Shown here: positions 18,943 to 26,621 of the stretch, in pieces
How positions within the stretch are numbered: position 1 is the stretch's first letter
Layout: each line of letters starts with the position of its first letter
NCBI GenBank assembly: GCA_963815445.1
Contig: CAWFGV010000010.1
Span: 20,327 to 84,326 of the forward strand
Reading direction: 5' to 3'
DNA from: JANLYC01 sp963815445
GTDB lineage: Bacteria > Actinomycetota > Actinomycetes > Propionibacteriales > Nocardioidaceae
Length of the DNA stretch: 64,000 nt
Notes under the pieces: model-generated
What the model was told of the DNA's origin: nothing
The model's database searches: none
The model's input: the letters and a program-made list of their open reading frames with translations, nothing else
Made by a program: the position numbers and the translations under genes

Positions 18943-19875
18943 TCAGCGGACACCCTGAGGCAGGTCCGTCAACGCGTCCCGCATCGCCTCGATGTGTGCC
19001 GGCGTCGAGCCGCAGCACGCGCCGATCAGGTCGATCCCGAGTGCGCTCAGGGCAGTGGCGTGTGCGGCCATCTCCGAAGCGGATGCGTCGTACTCGAAAT
19101 GGTCGCCGACCACCTGGGGAAGCCCGGCATTGCTCTGGGCGACGAGCAACAGTCCCTCGGGCCGGGCCTCGACCAGCTGAGCCGCGATCGCCGCCATCTC
19201 GTCGGGGCCGCGGCCGCAGTTGGCACCGACCGCCTGAGCGCCTGCTGCCGCGAGCTGACGGACCGCGTCGGCGGGCCGAACGCCCATCATCGTGCGCAGA
19301 TTGGTGTCGAAGCTCAGGGTCGCGATGACCGGTGCGTGCGGGACCACGTTGCGGGCCGCCGCCATGGCCGCCTCGACCTCGGCGAGATCACTCATGGTCT
19401 CGATCAGCACGACGTCGATCCCGCCGTCCCTGAGGCCGGCCAGCTGCTCCTCGAAGTAGCCGGTGGCCTCGTCGGAGTCCATCGTCCCCAGCGGCGCGAG
19501 GAGCTCCCCGGTCGGGCCGAGGTTGCCGGCCACGAGGAGGCCGCGCGGATCCGCAACGGACCGGGCGATCTCAGCGGCCGCCTGGTTGAGCTCGTGCACA
19601 CGGTCCTCGAGCCCGTGCATCCGTAGCCGGGGGCGCGTGCCGCCGAACGTGTTGGTCGTGAGGATCCGCGCGCCGGCTGCCGCGTAGGCCTCGTGCGCGT
19701 CGCGGATGACCTCGGGGCGGTCGACGTTCCAGAGCTCTCCGGCCCCACCGCCGACCAGGCCGAGGTCCTGCAAGAGCGTTCCCATGCCACCGTCGAGCAT
19801 GATCGGCGTACCCACACCGAGGAGATCCGAGAGGGAGTTCACCGCTGCGTCCTTGACGTCCACGAATTCAGTCAC
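18943..19875 (-). CDS. Homocysteine/betaine-homocysteine S-methyltransferase family protein
   Basis: Zinc-dependent methyltransferase of the homocysteine S-methyltransferase family (PF02574): transfers a methyl group from S-methylmethionine, betaine or a related donor to a thiol, usually homocysteine to methionine. 310 aa TIM barrel. Motifs: LDGGMGTLLQDLGL at the start, TTNTFGG, the first zinc Cys in VGANCGRGPDEM, and the adjacent zinc cysteines in IGACCGSTPAHI near the C-terminus. All three zinc ligands are present. It lies 67 nt downstream of era on the same strand. The donor cannot be decided from sequence; MmuM-like or a MetH-like N-terminal module are options. Confidence 0.85.
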   Translation of the reverse strand: MTEFVDVKDAAVNSLSDLLGVGTPIMLDGGMGTLLQDLGLVGGGAGELWNVDRPEVIRDAHEAYAAAGARILTTNTFGGTRPRLRMHGLEDRVHELNQAAAEIARSVADPRGLLVAGNLGPTGELLAPLGTMDSDEATGYFEEQLAGLRDGGIDVVLIETMSDLAEVEAAMAAARNVVPHAPVIATLSFDTNLRTMMGVRPADAVRQLAAAGAQAVGANCGRGPDEMAAIAAQLVEARPEGLLLVAQSNAGLPQVVGDHFEYDASASEMAAHATALSALGIDLIGACCGSTPAHIEAMRDALTDLPQGVR

Positions 19876-19942
19876 CGTCCGAGCCTAGTAGCCCCGGGGT
19901 GTCGCTTCATGCCGTCGCCCAGAGGATGGTCACGACGCCGGG

Positions 19943-20881
19943 CTAGAAACCCAGCCGGCGGAGCTGCTTGGGGTCACGCTGCCAGTCCTTGGCGACCGTG
20001 ACCCTGAGGTCGAGATAGACCGGCGTACCGAGGATGGCCTCGATCTGCTGCCGGGCTCTGGACCCGACGTCCTTCAGCCGAGCGCCTTTGTGACCGATGA
20101 CGATGCCTTTCTGGCTGTCGCGTTCGAGGAACAGCTTGGCGTGGATGTCGAGCAGCGGCTTGTCCTCGGGACGGTCCGGCCGCAGGCCCATCTCCTCGAC
20201 CACGACCGCGATGGAGTGCGGGAGCTCGTCGCGGACGCCTTCGAGGGCCGCCTCACGGATGAGCTCGGCGACCAGCGTCTGCTCGGGCTCGTCGGTCAGG
20301 TCGCCGTCGGGGTACAGCGGTGGGCCTTCGGGCAGCTGGGCGATCAGCAGGTCCCGCAGCAGCTCGACCTGGTCTCCCGACACGGCCGAGACCGGCACGA
20401 TCTCGGCCCATTCGATCCCACTGTGGACGCCGAGCTCGGTGATGCTGTGCAGGTGTGCCGCCATCCGGTCGGGTGTCACCAGGTCGGTCTTGGTGGCGAC
20501 CGCGAACTTGGGGGTGCGCTTGACCTTGGCGAGCTCGCTGACCAGGTACCGGTCTCCGGGGCCGACCGGCTCGTCGGCCGGGAGACAGACCGCCGTGACG
20601 TCGACCTCGTTCCAGGTGGTCCTGACGATGTCGTTGAGGCGTTCGCCCAGCAGGGTGCGTGGCTTGTGGAGGCCCGGGGTGTCGACCAGGATCAGCTGCG
20701 CGTCCGGACGGTGCACGATCCCGCGGACGGCATGGCGGGTCGTCTGCGGTCGTGACGACGTGATCGCGACCTTCTGGCCGACCAGCGCGTTGGTCAACGT
20801 CGACTTGCCGGCGTTCGGCCGCCCGACGAAGCTGGCGAACCCACTGCGGAAGGCCGGTCGGCTCTCGGGCTGATCGCTCAC
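19943..20881 (-). CDS. era: GTPase Era
   Basis: Essential GTPase that binds 16S rRNA and helps 30S subunit maturation. G1 GRPNAGKST (residues 20-28), G3 DTPG (67-70), G4 TKTD, and G5 SAVSG. The C-terminal KH domain has VIGHKGARLKDVGSRAR. 312 aa, normal size. It closes the conserved phoH-ybeY-CNNM-deaminase-like-era run, although a secreted-protein gene interrupts that run here. Confidence 0.97.
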   Translation of the reverse strand: MSDQPESRPAFRSGFASFVGRPNAGKSTLTNALVGQKVAITSSRPQTTRHAVRGIVHRPDAQLILVDTPGLHKPRTLLGERLNDIVRTTWNEVDVTAVCLPADEPVGPGDRYLVSELAKVKRTPKFAVATKTDLVTPDRMAAHLHSITELGVHSGIEWAEIVPVSAVSGDQVELLRDLLIAQLPEGPPLYPDGDLTDEPEQTLVAELIREAALEGVRDELPHSIAVVVEEMGLRPDRPEDKPLLDIHAKLFLERDSQKGIVIGHKGARLKDVGSRARQQIEAILGTPVYLDLRVTVAKDWQRDPKQLRRLGF

Positions 20882-20900
20882 GTCCTCGATTGTGTCCTAC

Positions 20901-20935
20901 GCGGGGTACGGCGCCTGCACTGCGCCGTACCCCGC
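20901..20935. terminator. GC-rich palindrome after the secreted-protein gene
   Basis: Arms GCGGGGTACGGCGC (20901-20914) and GCGCCGTACCCCGC (20922-20935), 7-nt loop. It lies 12 nt after the stop of the secreted-protein gene (20947), before era. Confidence 0.65.
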
Positions 20936-20946
20936 GCACCGGGGTG

Positions 20947-21612
20947 TCAGCGGAACCGAGCCACGTCCACCTTGACCGAGACGACGTTCGGCGTTCCCGT
21001 CGAGGTCGAGTCGCAGTTGCTCTGCACCTGGGCGGTCAAGGTGCGGTTGGTCGACGTAGGCGCGATGAACCCTCCGCCGACGGTCAGCATCGGGGCGGAC
21101 TTCGTGACGGTACCGGTGCCCGGGTCACTCATGAATCCACTGCCGACGGACTTGCCGTTGACGAACAGCTCGACCGTGGCACTTCGGTTGCCACCCGAGA
21201 CCGGGAGACAGGTGCTCGGGAACGTGACCTTGAACGTCCCGAAGTACAGCTCGGAACTGCCGGCAGGCTGCTTGTAGTGAGCGCGCGTCAGCGGGTACGG
21301 CGTCGACGCGGGCGACTGCGGGGCCGAGACGGTCAGGCCACCGTGGATGTGGTTGCTGACGCGGGTGACGGCCAGCGACGCCTCCTTGACGTCGGCACCG
21401 GTCAGGCTGTTGTCGGCGACCTTCGAACTGATGACGGCATTGCTGCCGATGTCGACGCGCTTGACCTGCCCGTTGACGATGTCCGCGCTGCGAACCTGCA
21501 GTGCTGCCGAGGCGGGCACTGCGGTCGCGAGCGCCAGGGCGAGGTAGGCGACGACGGTGCTGTGACGCGGCACCCGAGGTTTGAGGATGCGGAACCGGGA
21601 TAAGAACGACAT
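20947..21612 (-). CDS. Secreted protein of unknown function
   Basis: 221 aa with an N-terminal signal peptide (hydrophobic stretch to about residue 37, ALATAVPASA-A cleavage). Then comes a short segment with repeated motifs of the form DIVNGQVKRVDIGSNAV / SSKVADNSLTGADVKEASL, which recur in many secreted proteins of Nocardioides-like bacteria, and then a beta-rich domain with two Cys. AGGAGG lies 7 nt before the ATG. It sits between the cytidine deaminase-like gene and era, which are often neighbours, so it looks like an insertion into the core block. Function unknown. Confidence 0.75.
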   Translation of the reverse strand: MSFLSRFRILKPRVPRHSTVVAYLALALATAVPASAALQVRSADIVNGQVKRVDIGSNAVISSKVADNSLTGADVKEASLAVTRVSNHIHGGLTVSAPQSPASTPYPLTRAHYKQPAGSSELYFGTFKVTFPSTCLPVSGGNRSATVELFVNGKSVGSGFMSDPGTGTVTKSAPMLTVGGGFIAPTSTNRTLTAQVQSNCDSTSTGTPNVVSVKVDVARFR

Positions 21613-21723
21613 GGCTGACCTCCTAGGTCACGGTGGGAGACGGTTCGCGCACTAGGAGTCGCCGGCAGTCAGGCAGATACCTCAGGTGTTGGCCGGGGCG
21701 GGGCGTTCGGGGCTCGGCCTCCT

Positions 21724-21789
21724 CCGCGAATTGCGGGAAAGTGCAGGCGTCGCCCGGCGTGTCGACCTGCACTTTCCCGCAATTCGCGG
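21724..21789. terminator. Palindrome family A, copy 2
   Basis: Perfect 24-bp arms (21724-21747 and 21766-21789), loop with CGGCGTGTCG. 39 nt after the stop of the cytidine deaminase-like gene (21828). Confidence 0.75.
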
Positions 21790-21827
21790 GGAGTCGCGGG
21801 TGGGGCTGGGGAGGTGGTGGCGCGTGG

Positions 21828-22175
21828 TCAGGAGGTGACGGCGTCGGCCACGGTGCCGGCGGCATCGGCGCGGTACACCGGGACGCCGCTGCCCGCGAAG
21901 TCGCGGACGACCGCCAGATCGGCGTCGGTCACGCCGAGCCGGTCGGTCACGATCAACGCCGCTTCGAGACCCTTGACCCCGCTGCTGATCGCCATCGCGA
22001 CCGCCACCTGGAGTGCCGAGAGCTGCATGGATGGCAGGTCGACGTTCGTGGAGGAGTACGTGCGTCCGTCGGTGTCACGGATCGCGGCGCCCTCGGCAGT
22101 TCCGGCCCGGGCGCGGCTGGCGCGGGCGAGCGTGAGCAGCTTGGCGTCCTCGGGATCAGTCAGCTCGACAGCCAT
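21828..22175 (-). CDS. Cytidine deaminase-like protein without catalytic zinc motif
   Basis: 115 aa. Sequence context (AAIRDTDGRTYSSTNVDLPS, then SALQVAVAMAISSGVKGLEAALIVTD) matches the small deaminase-like protein that lies next to era in mycobacteria (Rv2365c-like). In a real cytidine deaminase the segment after the NVDLPS-like stretch carries Cys/His-Ala-Glu and later P-C-x-x-C. Here the position reads MQLSALQ and there is no Cys pair, so zinc catalysis is not expected. It is transcribed in the phoH-ybeY-CNNM run. The role is unknown; a scaffold or regulatory role is only a guess. Confidence 0.75.
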   Translation of the reverse strand: MAVELTDPEDAKLLTLARASRARAGTAEGAAIRDTDGRTYSSTNVDLPSMQLSALQVAVAMAISSGVKGLEAALIVTDRLGVTDADLAVVRDFAGSGVPVYRADAAGTVADAVTS

Positions 22176-22194
22176 GCAGCCAGCCTAACCAGAC

Positions 22195-22263
22195 CGCGCG
22201 CGGTTGGAACGGTGTGGCATCCGGTCGGCCCTTTCGGCTGCGACAGCGTTCCAACCGCGTGCG
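22195..22263. terminator. Palindrome after the CNNM gene
   Basis: Arms CGCGCGCGGTTGGAACG (about 22195-22211) and CGTTCCAACCGCGTGCG (22247-22263), with one mismatch and a 35-nt loop. It begins immediately after the CNNM stop (22264) and upstream of the deaminase-like gene. Confidence 0.6.
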
Positions 22264-23637
22264 TCAGGCGCTGGCGGCGGTCTCAGGTCGCGGGGAGTCG
22301 GCGCCGGGGCCGCCGTCGCTGCGCGGCTCGTCGGTGGTCCGGCCGGCGGCCGGCGGGACCCGGTCATCGGACTGGTCGATGCGGCGTACGACGACGGTGA
22401 CGACCTTGTTGCGACGACCGGCCAGGCTCTCGGCCTGGAAGTGCAGCCCTTCGCAGACCACCTCGGCGCCGGGGATCGGGACGCGCCCGAGGTGCTTGGC
22501 CATCAGACCACCGACGGTCTCGACGTCCTCGTCGTCGAGCTCGACGCCGAACAGGTCGCCCAGCTCGTCGACGGGCATCCGGGAGCTGACCCGGACCGCG
22601 CCTCCGGTGAGGCGCTCGACCTCGACCGGCTCGACGTCATACTCGTCGGTGATCTCGCCGACGATCTCTTCGAGCAGGTCCTCGATCGTGACGAGGCCGG
22701 ACGTGCCGCCGTACTCGTCGACGACGATCGCGACGTGCGTGCGCTTGGCCTGCATGTCGCGCATGAGCTCGTTGGCCGGCTTGGTGTCGGGGACGTAGAT
22801 GCACGGGCGCATCACCGTCTCGATGCGCTCGGTCGTCTCGGCCTCGTGGCGGTCGAAGACCCGCTTGGTGACGTCCTTGAGGTAGGCGATGCCGACGATG
22901 TCGTCGAGGTCCTCCCCCACCACCGGTATGCGCGAGAAGCCGCTCCGCAAGGCCAGCGACATCATTTGTCGCAGCGTCTTGTAGCGCTCGATGAACACCA
23001 TGTCGGTGCGCGGCACCATGACCTCGCGCACGATCGTGTCACCGAGCTCGAAGACAGAGTGGATCATCCGGCTCTCGTCTGACTCGATCACCCGTGACTG
23101 CTCGGCCAGGTCGACGAGCTCGCGCAGCTCGGCCTCGGTGGCGAACGGTCCTTCGCGGAAACCGCGGCCGGGCGTGATCGCGTTACCGATCATGATCAGC
23201 AACTGCGGGATCGGGCCGAGCACGGCGGTGAGCGCGGAGAGCGGCCGCGCGGCCAGCAGACCGACGCGTTCGGCGTGCTGGCGACCCACGGTGCGGGGGC
23301 CGACCCCGATCGCGATGTATGACGTCACGATCATCACGCCGGCCGCGAGGACGACCTGGACCCACGTGGGGTTGAGCAGGTCGACGATGACCAGCGTGAC
23401 GAGGACCGTTGCGGAGGTCTCGCAGAGGATGCGCAGGAACAGTGCCGTGTTGAGGAACCGGGGGGCATCACGCAGGATCTCGACGAGCCGGTGGGCGCCG
23501 CGGCGGCCGTCGCGCGCGAGCTCCTCGGCGCGGACCTTCGAGATCGTCGAGATGGCAGCGTCGGTGCTCGCCAGCAACCCCGCCAGCACGACGAGGATCG
23601 CGGCGATCACGACGAGGGACAGATGGTTGGAGGTCAT
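22264..23637 (-). CDS. CNNM/CorC-type membrane transporter with CBS pair
   Basis: Hemolysin-C-like membrane protein of 457 aa, family linked to magnesium or cobalt efflux. N-terminal DUF21/CNNM domain with about four membrane segments (first helix residues 6-30; VTLVIVDLLNPTWVQVVLAAGVM region). An acidic helix bundle (ELRELVDLAEQSRVIESDE) leads to two CBS domains (MVPRTDMVFIERYKTL; MRDMQAKRTHVAIVVDEYGG). The C-terminal CorC/HlyC domain is RIPVVGEDLDDIVGIAYLK onward, VEVERLTGGAVRVSSRMPVDE, followed by a disordered Pro/Arg tail. The start overlaps the ybeY stop by 4 nt, so it is in the operon. Confidence 0.9.
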   Translation of the reverse strand: MTSNHLSLVVIAAILVVLAGLLASTDAAISTISKVRAEELARDGRRGAHRLVEILRDAPRFLNTALFLRILCETSATVLVTLVIVDLLNPTWVQVVLAAGVMIVTSYIAIGVGPRTVGRQHAERVGLLAARPLSALTAVLGPIPQLLIMIGNAITPGRGFREGPFATEAELRELVDLAEQSRVIESDESRMIHSVFELGDTIVREVMVPRTDMVFIERYKTLRQMMSLALRSGFSRIPVVGEDLDDIVGIAYLKDVTKRVFDRHEAETTERIETVMRPCIYVPDTKPANELMRDMQAKRTHVAIVVDEYGGTSGLVTIEDLLEEIVGEITDEYDVEPVEVERLTGGAVRVSSRMPVDELGDLFGVELDDEDVETVGGLMAKHLGRVPIPGAEVVCEGLHFQAESLAGRRNKVVTVVVRRIDQSDDRVPPAAGRTTDEPRSDGGPGADSPRPETAASA

Positions 23638-24104
23638 TCGACCTGGTCACCGCTCTTGACGCCGAGCCATTCCGCGAGCAGGCGGGCCTGCAGGGCGAAC
23701 ATCTCACGCTCCTCGTCGGGCTCGGCGTGGTCGTAACCGAGCAGGTGCAGGATCCCGTGGATCGTCAGCAGGTGCAACTCGTCATCGACGGTGCGCGAGT
23801 AGGTCGGCGCCTGCGTGGCGGCATACTGCGGGCACAGCAGCATGTCGCCGAGGATGCCCTCCTCTTCGGGCTCGACCTCGCTGCCGGGCCGTAGCTCGTC
23901 CATCGGGAACGACAGCACGTCGGTCGGGCCGGTCTTGTCCATCCAGCGCTCGTTGTACTCGGTGATGGTCGGCTCGTCGACCAGGCGGACGCAGAGCTCG
24001 GCCTCGGGGTGGACGCGCATCCGGCTCATCGTGAACCTCGCCAGCCTGGCGAACTCGGCGACGTCGAGCTCCATGCCCGACTCGTTGAGCACCTCGACGC
24101 TCAT
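23634..24104 (-). CDS. ybeY: Endoribonuclease YbeY
   Basis: Single-strand endoribonuclease needed for 16S rRNA 3' maturation and ribosome quality control. The zinc site HGILHLLGYDH is present, along with TDVLSFPMDE and the N-terminal NERWMDKTG. 156 aa. It overlaps phoH upstream (4 nt) and the CNNM gene downstream (4 nt). Confidence 0.96.
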   Translation of the reverse strand: MSVEVLNESGMELDVAEFARLARFTMSRMRVHPEAELCVRLVDEPTITEYNERWMDKTGPTDVLSFPMDELRPGSEVEPEEEGILGDMLLCPQYAATQAPTYSRTVDDELHLLTIHGILHLLGYDHAEPDEEREMFALQARLLAEWLGVKSGDQVE

Positions 24105-25129
24105 CGGCCCTCGATCACCGACGTCGGTCCGTGGGGTCGGCTGGCCTGCTGATCTCGCGCCTCGTAGGTGTCGTAGGCGCCGACGATCTTGCCGACCAGC
24201 CGGTGCCGGACCACGTCTTGCGCCGTGAGGCGGTTGAAGCTGATGTCCTTGATGCCCTCGAGGATCTCCTGCACCACGCGCAGTCCGCTCTTGGTGCCGG
24301 TGGGCAGGTCGACCTGGGTGACGTCGCCGGTCACGACCATCTTGGAGCCGAATCCGAGGCGGGTCAGGAACATCTTCATCTGCTCGGGCGAGGTGTTCTG
24401 CGCCTCGTCGAGGATGATGAACGCGTCGTTGAGCGTGCGCCCGCGCATGTAGGCAAGTGGCGCGACCTCGATCGTGCCGGCCGTCATCAGCTTCGGGATC
24501 AGCTCGGGGTCGAGCATGTCGTGGAGAGCGTCGTACAGCGGGCGCAGGTAGGGGTCGATCTTCTCGCTCAGCGTGCCGGGCAGGTAGCCGAGGCGTTCAC
24601 CGGCCTCGACGGCGGGCCGGGTCAAGATGATGCGGTTGACCTGCTTGGCCTGCAGCGCCTGGACGGCCTTTGCCATCGCGAGGTAGGTCTTGCCGGTACC
24701 GGCCGGGCCGATGCTGAAGATCACGGTGTGCTTGTCGATCGCGTCGACATACCGCTTCTGGTTGAGCGTCTTGGGACGGATCGTGCGGCCGCGGTTGCTG
24801 AGGATGTTGAGCGTGAGTACGTCGGCGGGACGTTCTTCGGTCTCGGTGCGGAGCATGCCGATGACGCGCTCGACTGTCTCAGCGGTGAGGCCCTGGCCGG
24901 TGCGCACCATCGTGACCAGCTCGTCGATCAGGCGCTCGATGAGGGCGACCTCGCCCCGGTCTCCGAGGAGGCTGATCTCGTTGCCGCGCACGGCGACTTC
25001 GGCACGGAACTCGCGCTCGATGATGGTGAGGAACTCATCACTGGGGCCGAGCACGGACACGACGGGAACGCTGGGCGGGATCACGATCACATGTCGTGGC
25101 AGCTGCGGTTGGGTCATCTTGGCGTCCAT
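24101..25129 (-). CDS. phoH: PhoH family ATPase
   Basis: PhoH-like P-loop ATPase, probably an RNA helicase/ATPase working with YbeY. Walker A GPAGTGKTYL (residues 141-150), Walker B DAFIILDEAQN, and sensor-like MVVTGDVTQVDLP. An N-terminal KH-like segment precedes it. 342 aa from ATG 25129; ATG 25117 is an equally good start since neither has a strong ribosome site. First gene of the phoH-ybeY-CNNM overlap operon. Confidence 0.95.
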   Translation of the reverse strand: MDAKMTQPQLPRHVIVIPPSVPVVSVLGPSDEFLTIIEREFRAEVAVRGNEISLLGDRGEVALIERLIDELVTMVRTGQGLTAETVERVIGMLRTETEERPADVLTLNILSNRGRTIRPKTLNQKRYVDAIDKHTVIFSIGPAGTGKTYLAMAKAVQALQAKQVNRIILTRPAVEAGERLGYLPGTLSEKIDPYLRPLYDALHDMLDPELIPKLMTAGTIEVAPLAYMRGRTLNDAFIILDEAQNTSPEQMKMFLTRLGFGSKMVVTGDVTQVDLPTGTKSGLRVVQEILEGIKDISFNRLTAQDVVRHRLVGKIVGAYDTYEARDQQASRPHGPTSVIEGR

Positions 25130-25305
25130 GCTACGGGTTCAAGGTGGGGGGCTTCACCGCATATGCGGGATACGGCCTGTTCGGACGAGCGGGCCTTTCC
25201 TCCGTTTGCGGGAGAGTTCAGGGCGACACGCCGCGTCCGGCCTGCACTTTGCCGCATTTCGCGGGGCCGCTTGGGCGGGCTGGCGCGGGACACCAAGCCG
25301 GGTGG
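25130..25305. other. Intergenic region with a degenerate family A palindrome (25202-25264)
   Basis: Upstream of phoH. TTTGCGGGAGAGTTCAGG (from 25205) and CCTGCACTTTGCCGCATTTC (25241-25260) are weakened arms of palindrome A around the usual loop motif CGACACGCCG. No gene is seen. The phoH promoter should lie in the left part. Confidence 0.6.
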
Positions 25306-25433
25306 CCACAACTCACGGTTCAAGGGACCACAACTCACGGCTCAAGGAGCCACAACTCACGGCTCAAGGGACCACAAGTCACGGCTCAAGGGACCACAAC
25401 TCACGGTTCAAGGAGCCACAACTCACGGTTCAA
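25306..25433. repeat. 22-bp unit array 2 (six units, inverted orientation)
   Basis: Units at 25306, 25328, 25350, 25372, 25394 and 25416 (last is the 18-bp core only). The plus strand reads CCACAACTCACGGTTCAA with purine linkers GGGA or GGAG. Three units have GGCTCAA instead of GGTTCAA and one has CACAAGTC. The fixed edge (GGTTCAACGA) is at the right, 10 nt from the HIT gene stop. Confidence 0.95.
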
Positions 25434-25443
25434 CGAAGAAGGG

Positions 25444-25785
25444 TCAGCCGGGTGGCCAGGTGAACGGGCGGCCGCCGAGGACATGGACGTGGGCGTGGAA
25501 CACCGTCTGCTGAGCCGGCGCGCCGTTGTTGCAGGCCAGCCGGTAACCGTCGCCGACCCCGTCGCCGATCGCCACCTGACGGGCCGTGGTCAGCACGGCG
25601 ACCGCATGCTCGGGGTGTGACTCGGCGAGCTCTGGAAGCGTCTCGACGTGGACCTTCGGGATCACCAGGATGTGCGTCGGCGCCTTCGGGTCGATGTCGC
25701 GGAACGCGATGACGTGCTCGTTCTCCGCCACCACATCGCTCGGCACCTCCCCACTGACGATCCCGCAAAACAGACACCCGTCCAT
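25444..25785 (-). CDS. HIT family nucleotide-binding protein
   Basis: Histidine-triad nucleotide hydrolase/transferase of 113 aa, of the HinT-like branch acting on AMP-lysine or similar adenylates. N-terminal CLFCGIVSGEVPS with the usual Cys pair, then KAPTHILVIPKVH, and the catalytic triad HAHVHVLGGR. The ATG at 25785 is preceded by a strong AGGAGGGGG. The open frame continues upstream only because the repeat array has no stop in that frame. The gene is bracketed within 10-22 nt by two repeat arrays of opposite orientation. Confidence 0.93.
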   Translation of the reverse strand: MDGCLFCGIVSGEVPSDVVAENEHVIAFRDIDPKAPTHILVIPKVHVETLPELAESHPEHAVAVLTTARQVAIGDGVGDGYRLACNNGAPAQQTVFHAHVHVLGGRPFTWPPG

Positions 25786-25807
25786 CCGTCCCCCTCCTCC
25801 TTCTTCG

Positions 25808-25933
25808 TTGAACCGTGAGTTGTGGCTCCTTGAACCGTCAGTTGTGGCTCCTTGAACCGTGAGTTGTGGCTCCTTGAACCGTGAGTTGTGGTCCTTGAAC
25901 CGTGAGTTGTGGCTCCTTGAACCGTGGGTTGTG
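25808..25933. repeat. 22-bp unit array 3 (six units)
   Basis: Units at 25808, 25830, 25852, 25874 (21 bp, linker TCC), 25895 and 25917 (degraded, CCGTGGGTTGTG). Core TTGAACCGTGAGTTGTGG; the second unit has CCGTCAG. Fixed edge TCGTTGAACC at left, next to the HIT gene start. Confidence 0.95.
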
Positions 25934-26114
25934 CCGATGGCGAAGCCGTGTTGGTACGACGAGCCCTGCCGCCGTACGCCGATCATGGACTCGACCGTGT
26001 CAACCAGAACGCCGTGCTGAGCGTGTCTACGGTATGACGACCTTATCGGGACGACGTGAGCTGGCCGGGAGCCCCGGCCGCCGCGACGCCACCCCGTGGT
26101 GGAGAGGGGCGACC
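25934..26114. other. Promoter region of the sigma-factor gene
   Basis: Open from a possible ATG at 26034, but a strong GGAGAGGGG (26101-26109) before GTG 26115 marks the likely start. I cannot assign -35/-10 elements with confidence. Confidence 0.4.
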
Positions 26115-26621
26115 GTGGCCGAGAGCCGCTGGGACGCCGACGACGCCGTCACGCAGCTGTATGCCGCGCACTACACCTCGCTCGTCCGACTGGCCGCGCT
26201 GCTGGTCCGCCACAGCGGGGAGGCCGAGGAGATCGTGCAGGACGCCTTTGTGGCCATGCACGACAAGTGGCGCCGAATGCGCGACCCCGACAAGGCGCTG
26301 GGCTACCTGCGGCGCACGATCGTCAACCGGGCTCGGTCGGCCCACCGCCACCACCTGGTCGTCGTCAAGCACGCCACCGACAAGATCGAGGACGCAGCCA
26401 GCGCGGAGTCGCACGCGATGGCTGCCCACACCCGAGCAGAGGTCATGGCGGCTCTCCACAACTTGCCGACCCGGCAACGCGAGGTCCTGGTGCTGCGCTA
26501 CTACAGCGACCTCACCGAAGCCCAGATCGCCGACACCCTGGGCATCAGCCCGGGCGCCGTCAAGAGTCACGCACACCGGGGCATGTCCACGCTCCGTACG
26601 ACGCTGGAGGAGCACCGATGA
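26115..26621 (+). CDS. SigE-family ECF RNA polymerase sigma factor
   Basis: 168-aa ECF sigma factor of the actinobacterial SigE-family type (TIGR02983-like). Region 2: TQLYAAHYTSLVRLAALL, EEIVQDAFVAMHDKW and GYLRRTIVNRARSAHR (-10 recognition). Region 4: LPTRQREVLVLRYYSDLTEAQIADTLGISPGAVKSHAHR, the helix-turn-helix for -35. GTG 26115 is supported by GGAGAGGGG with 5-nt spacing. Its stop overlaps the start of the membrane-bound partner by 4 nt, which suggests that the partner controls it. Confidence 0.92.
   Translation: MAESRWDADDAVTQLYAAHYTSLVRLAALLVRHSGEAEEIVQDAFVAMHDKWRRMRDPDKALGYLRRTIVNRARSAHRHHLVVVKHATDKIEDAASAESHAMAAHTRAEVMAALHNLPTRQREVLVLRYYSDLTEAQIADTLGISPGAVKSHAHRGMSTLRTTLEEHR

Noticed and set aside
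19876..19942. Riboswitch before the homocysteine methyltransferase
   Set aside because: Only 67 nt separate it from era and I see no SAM or cobalamin riboswitch pattern.
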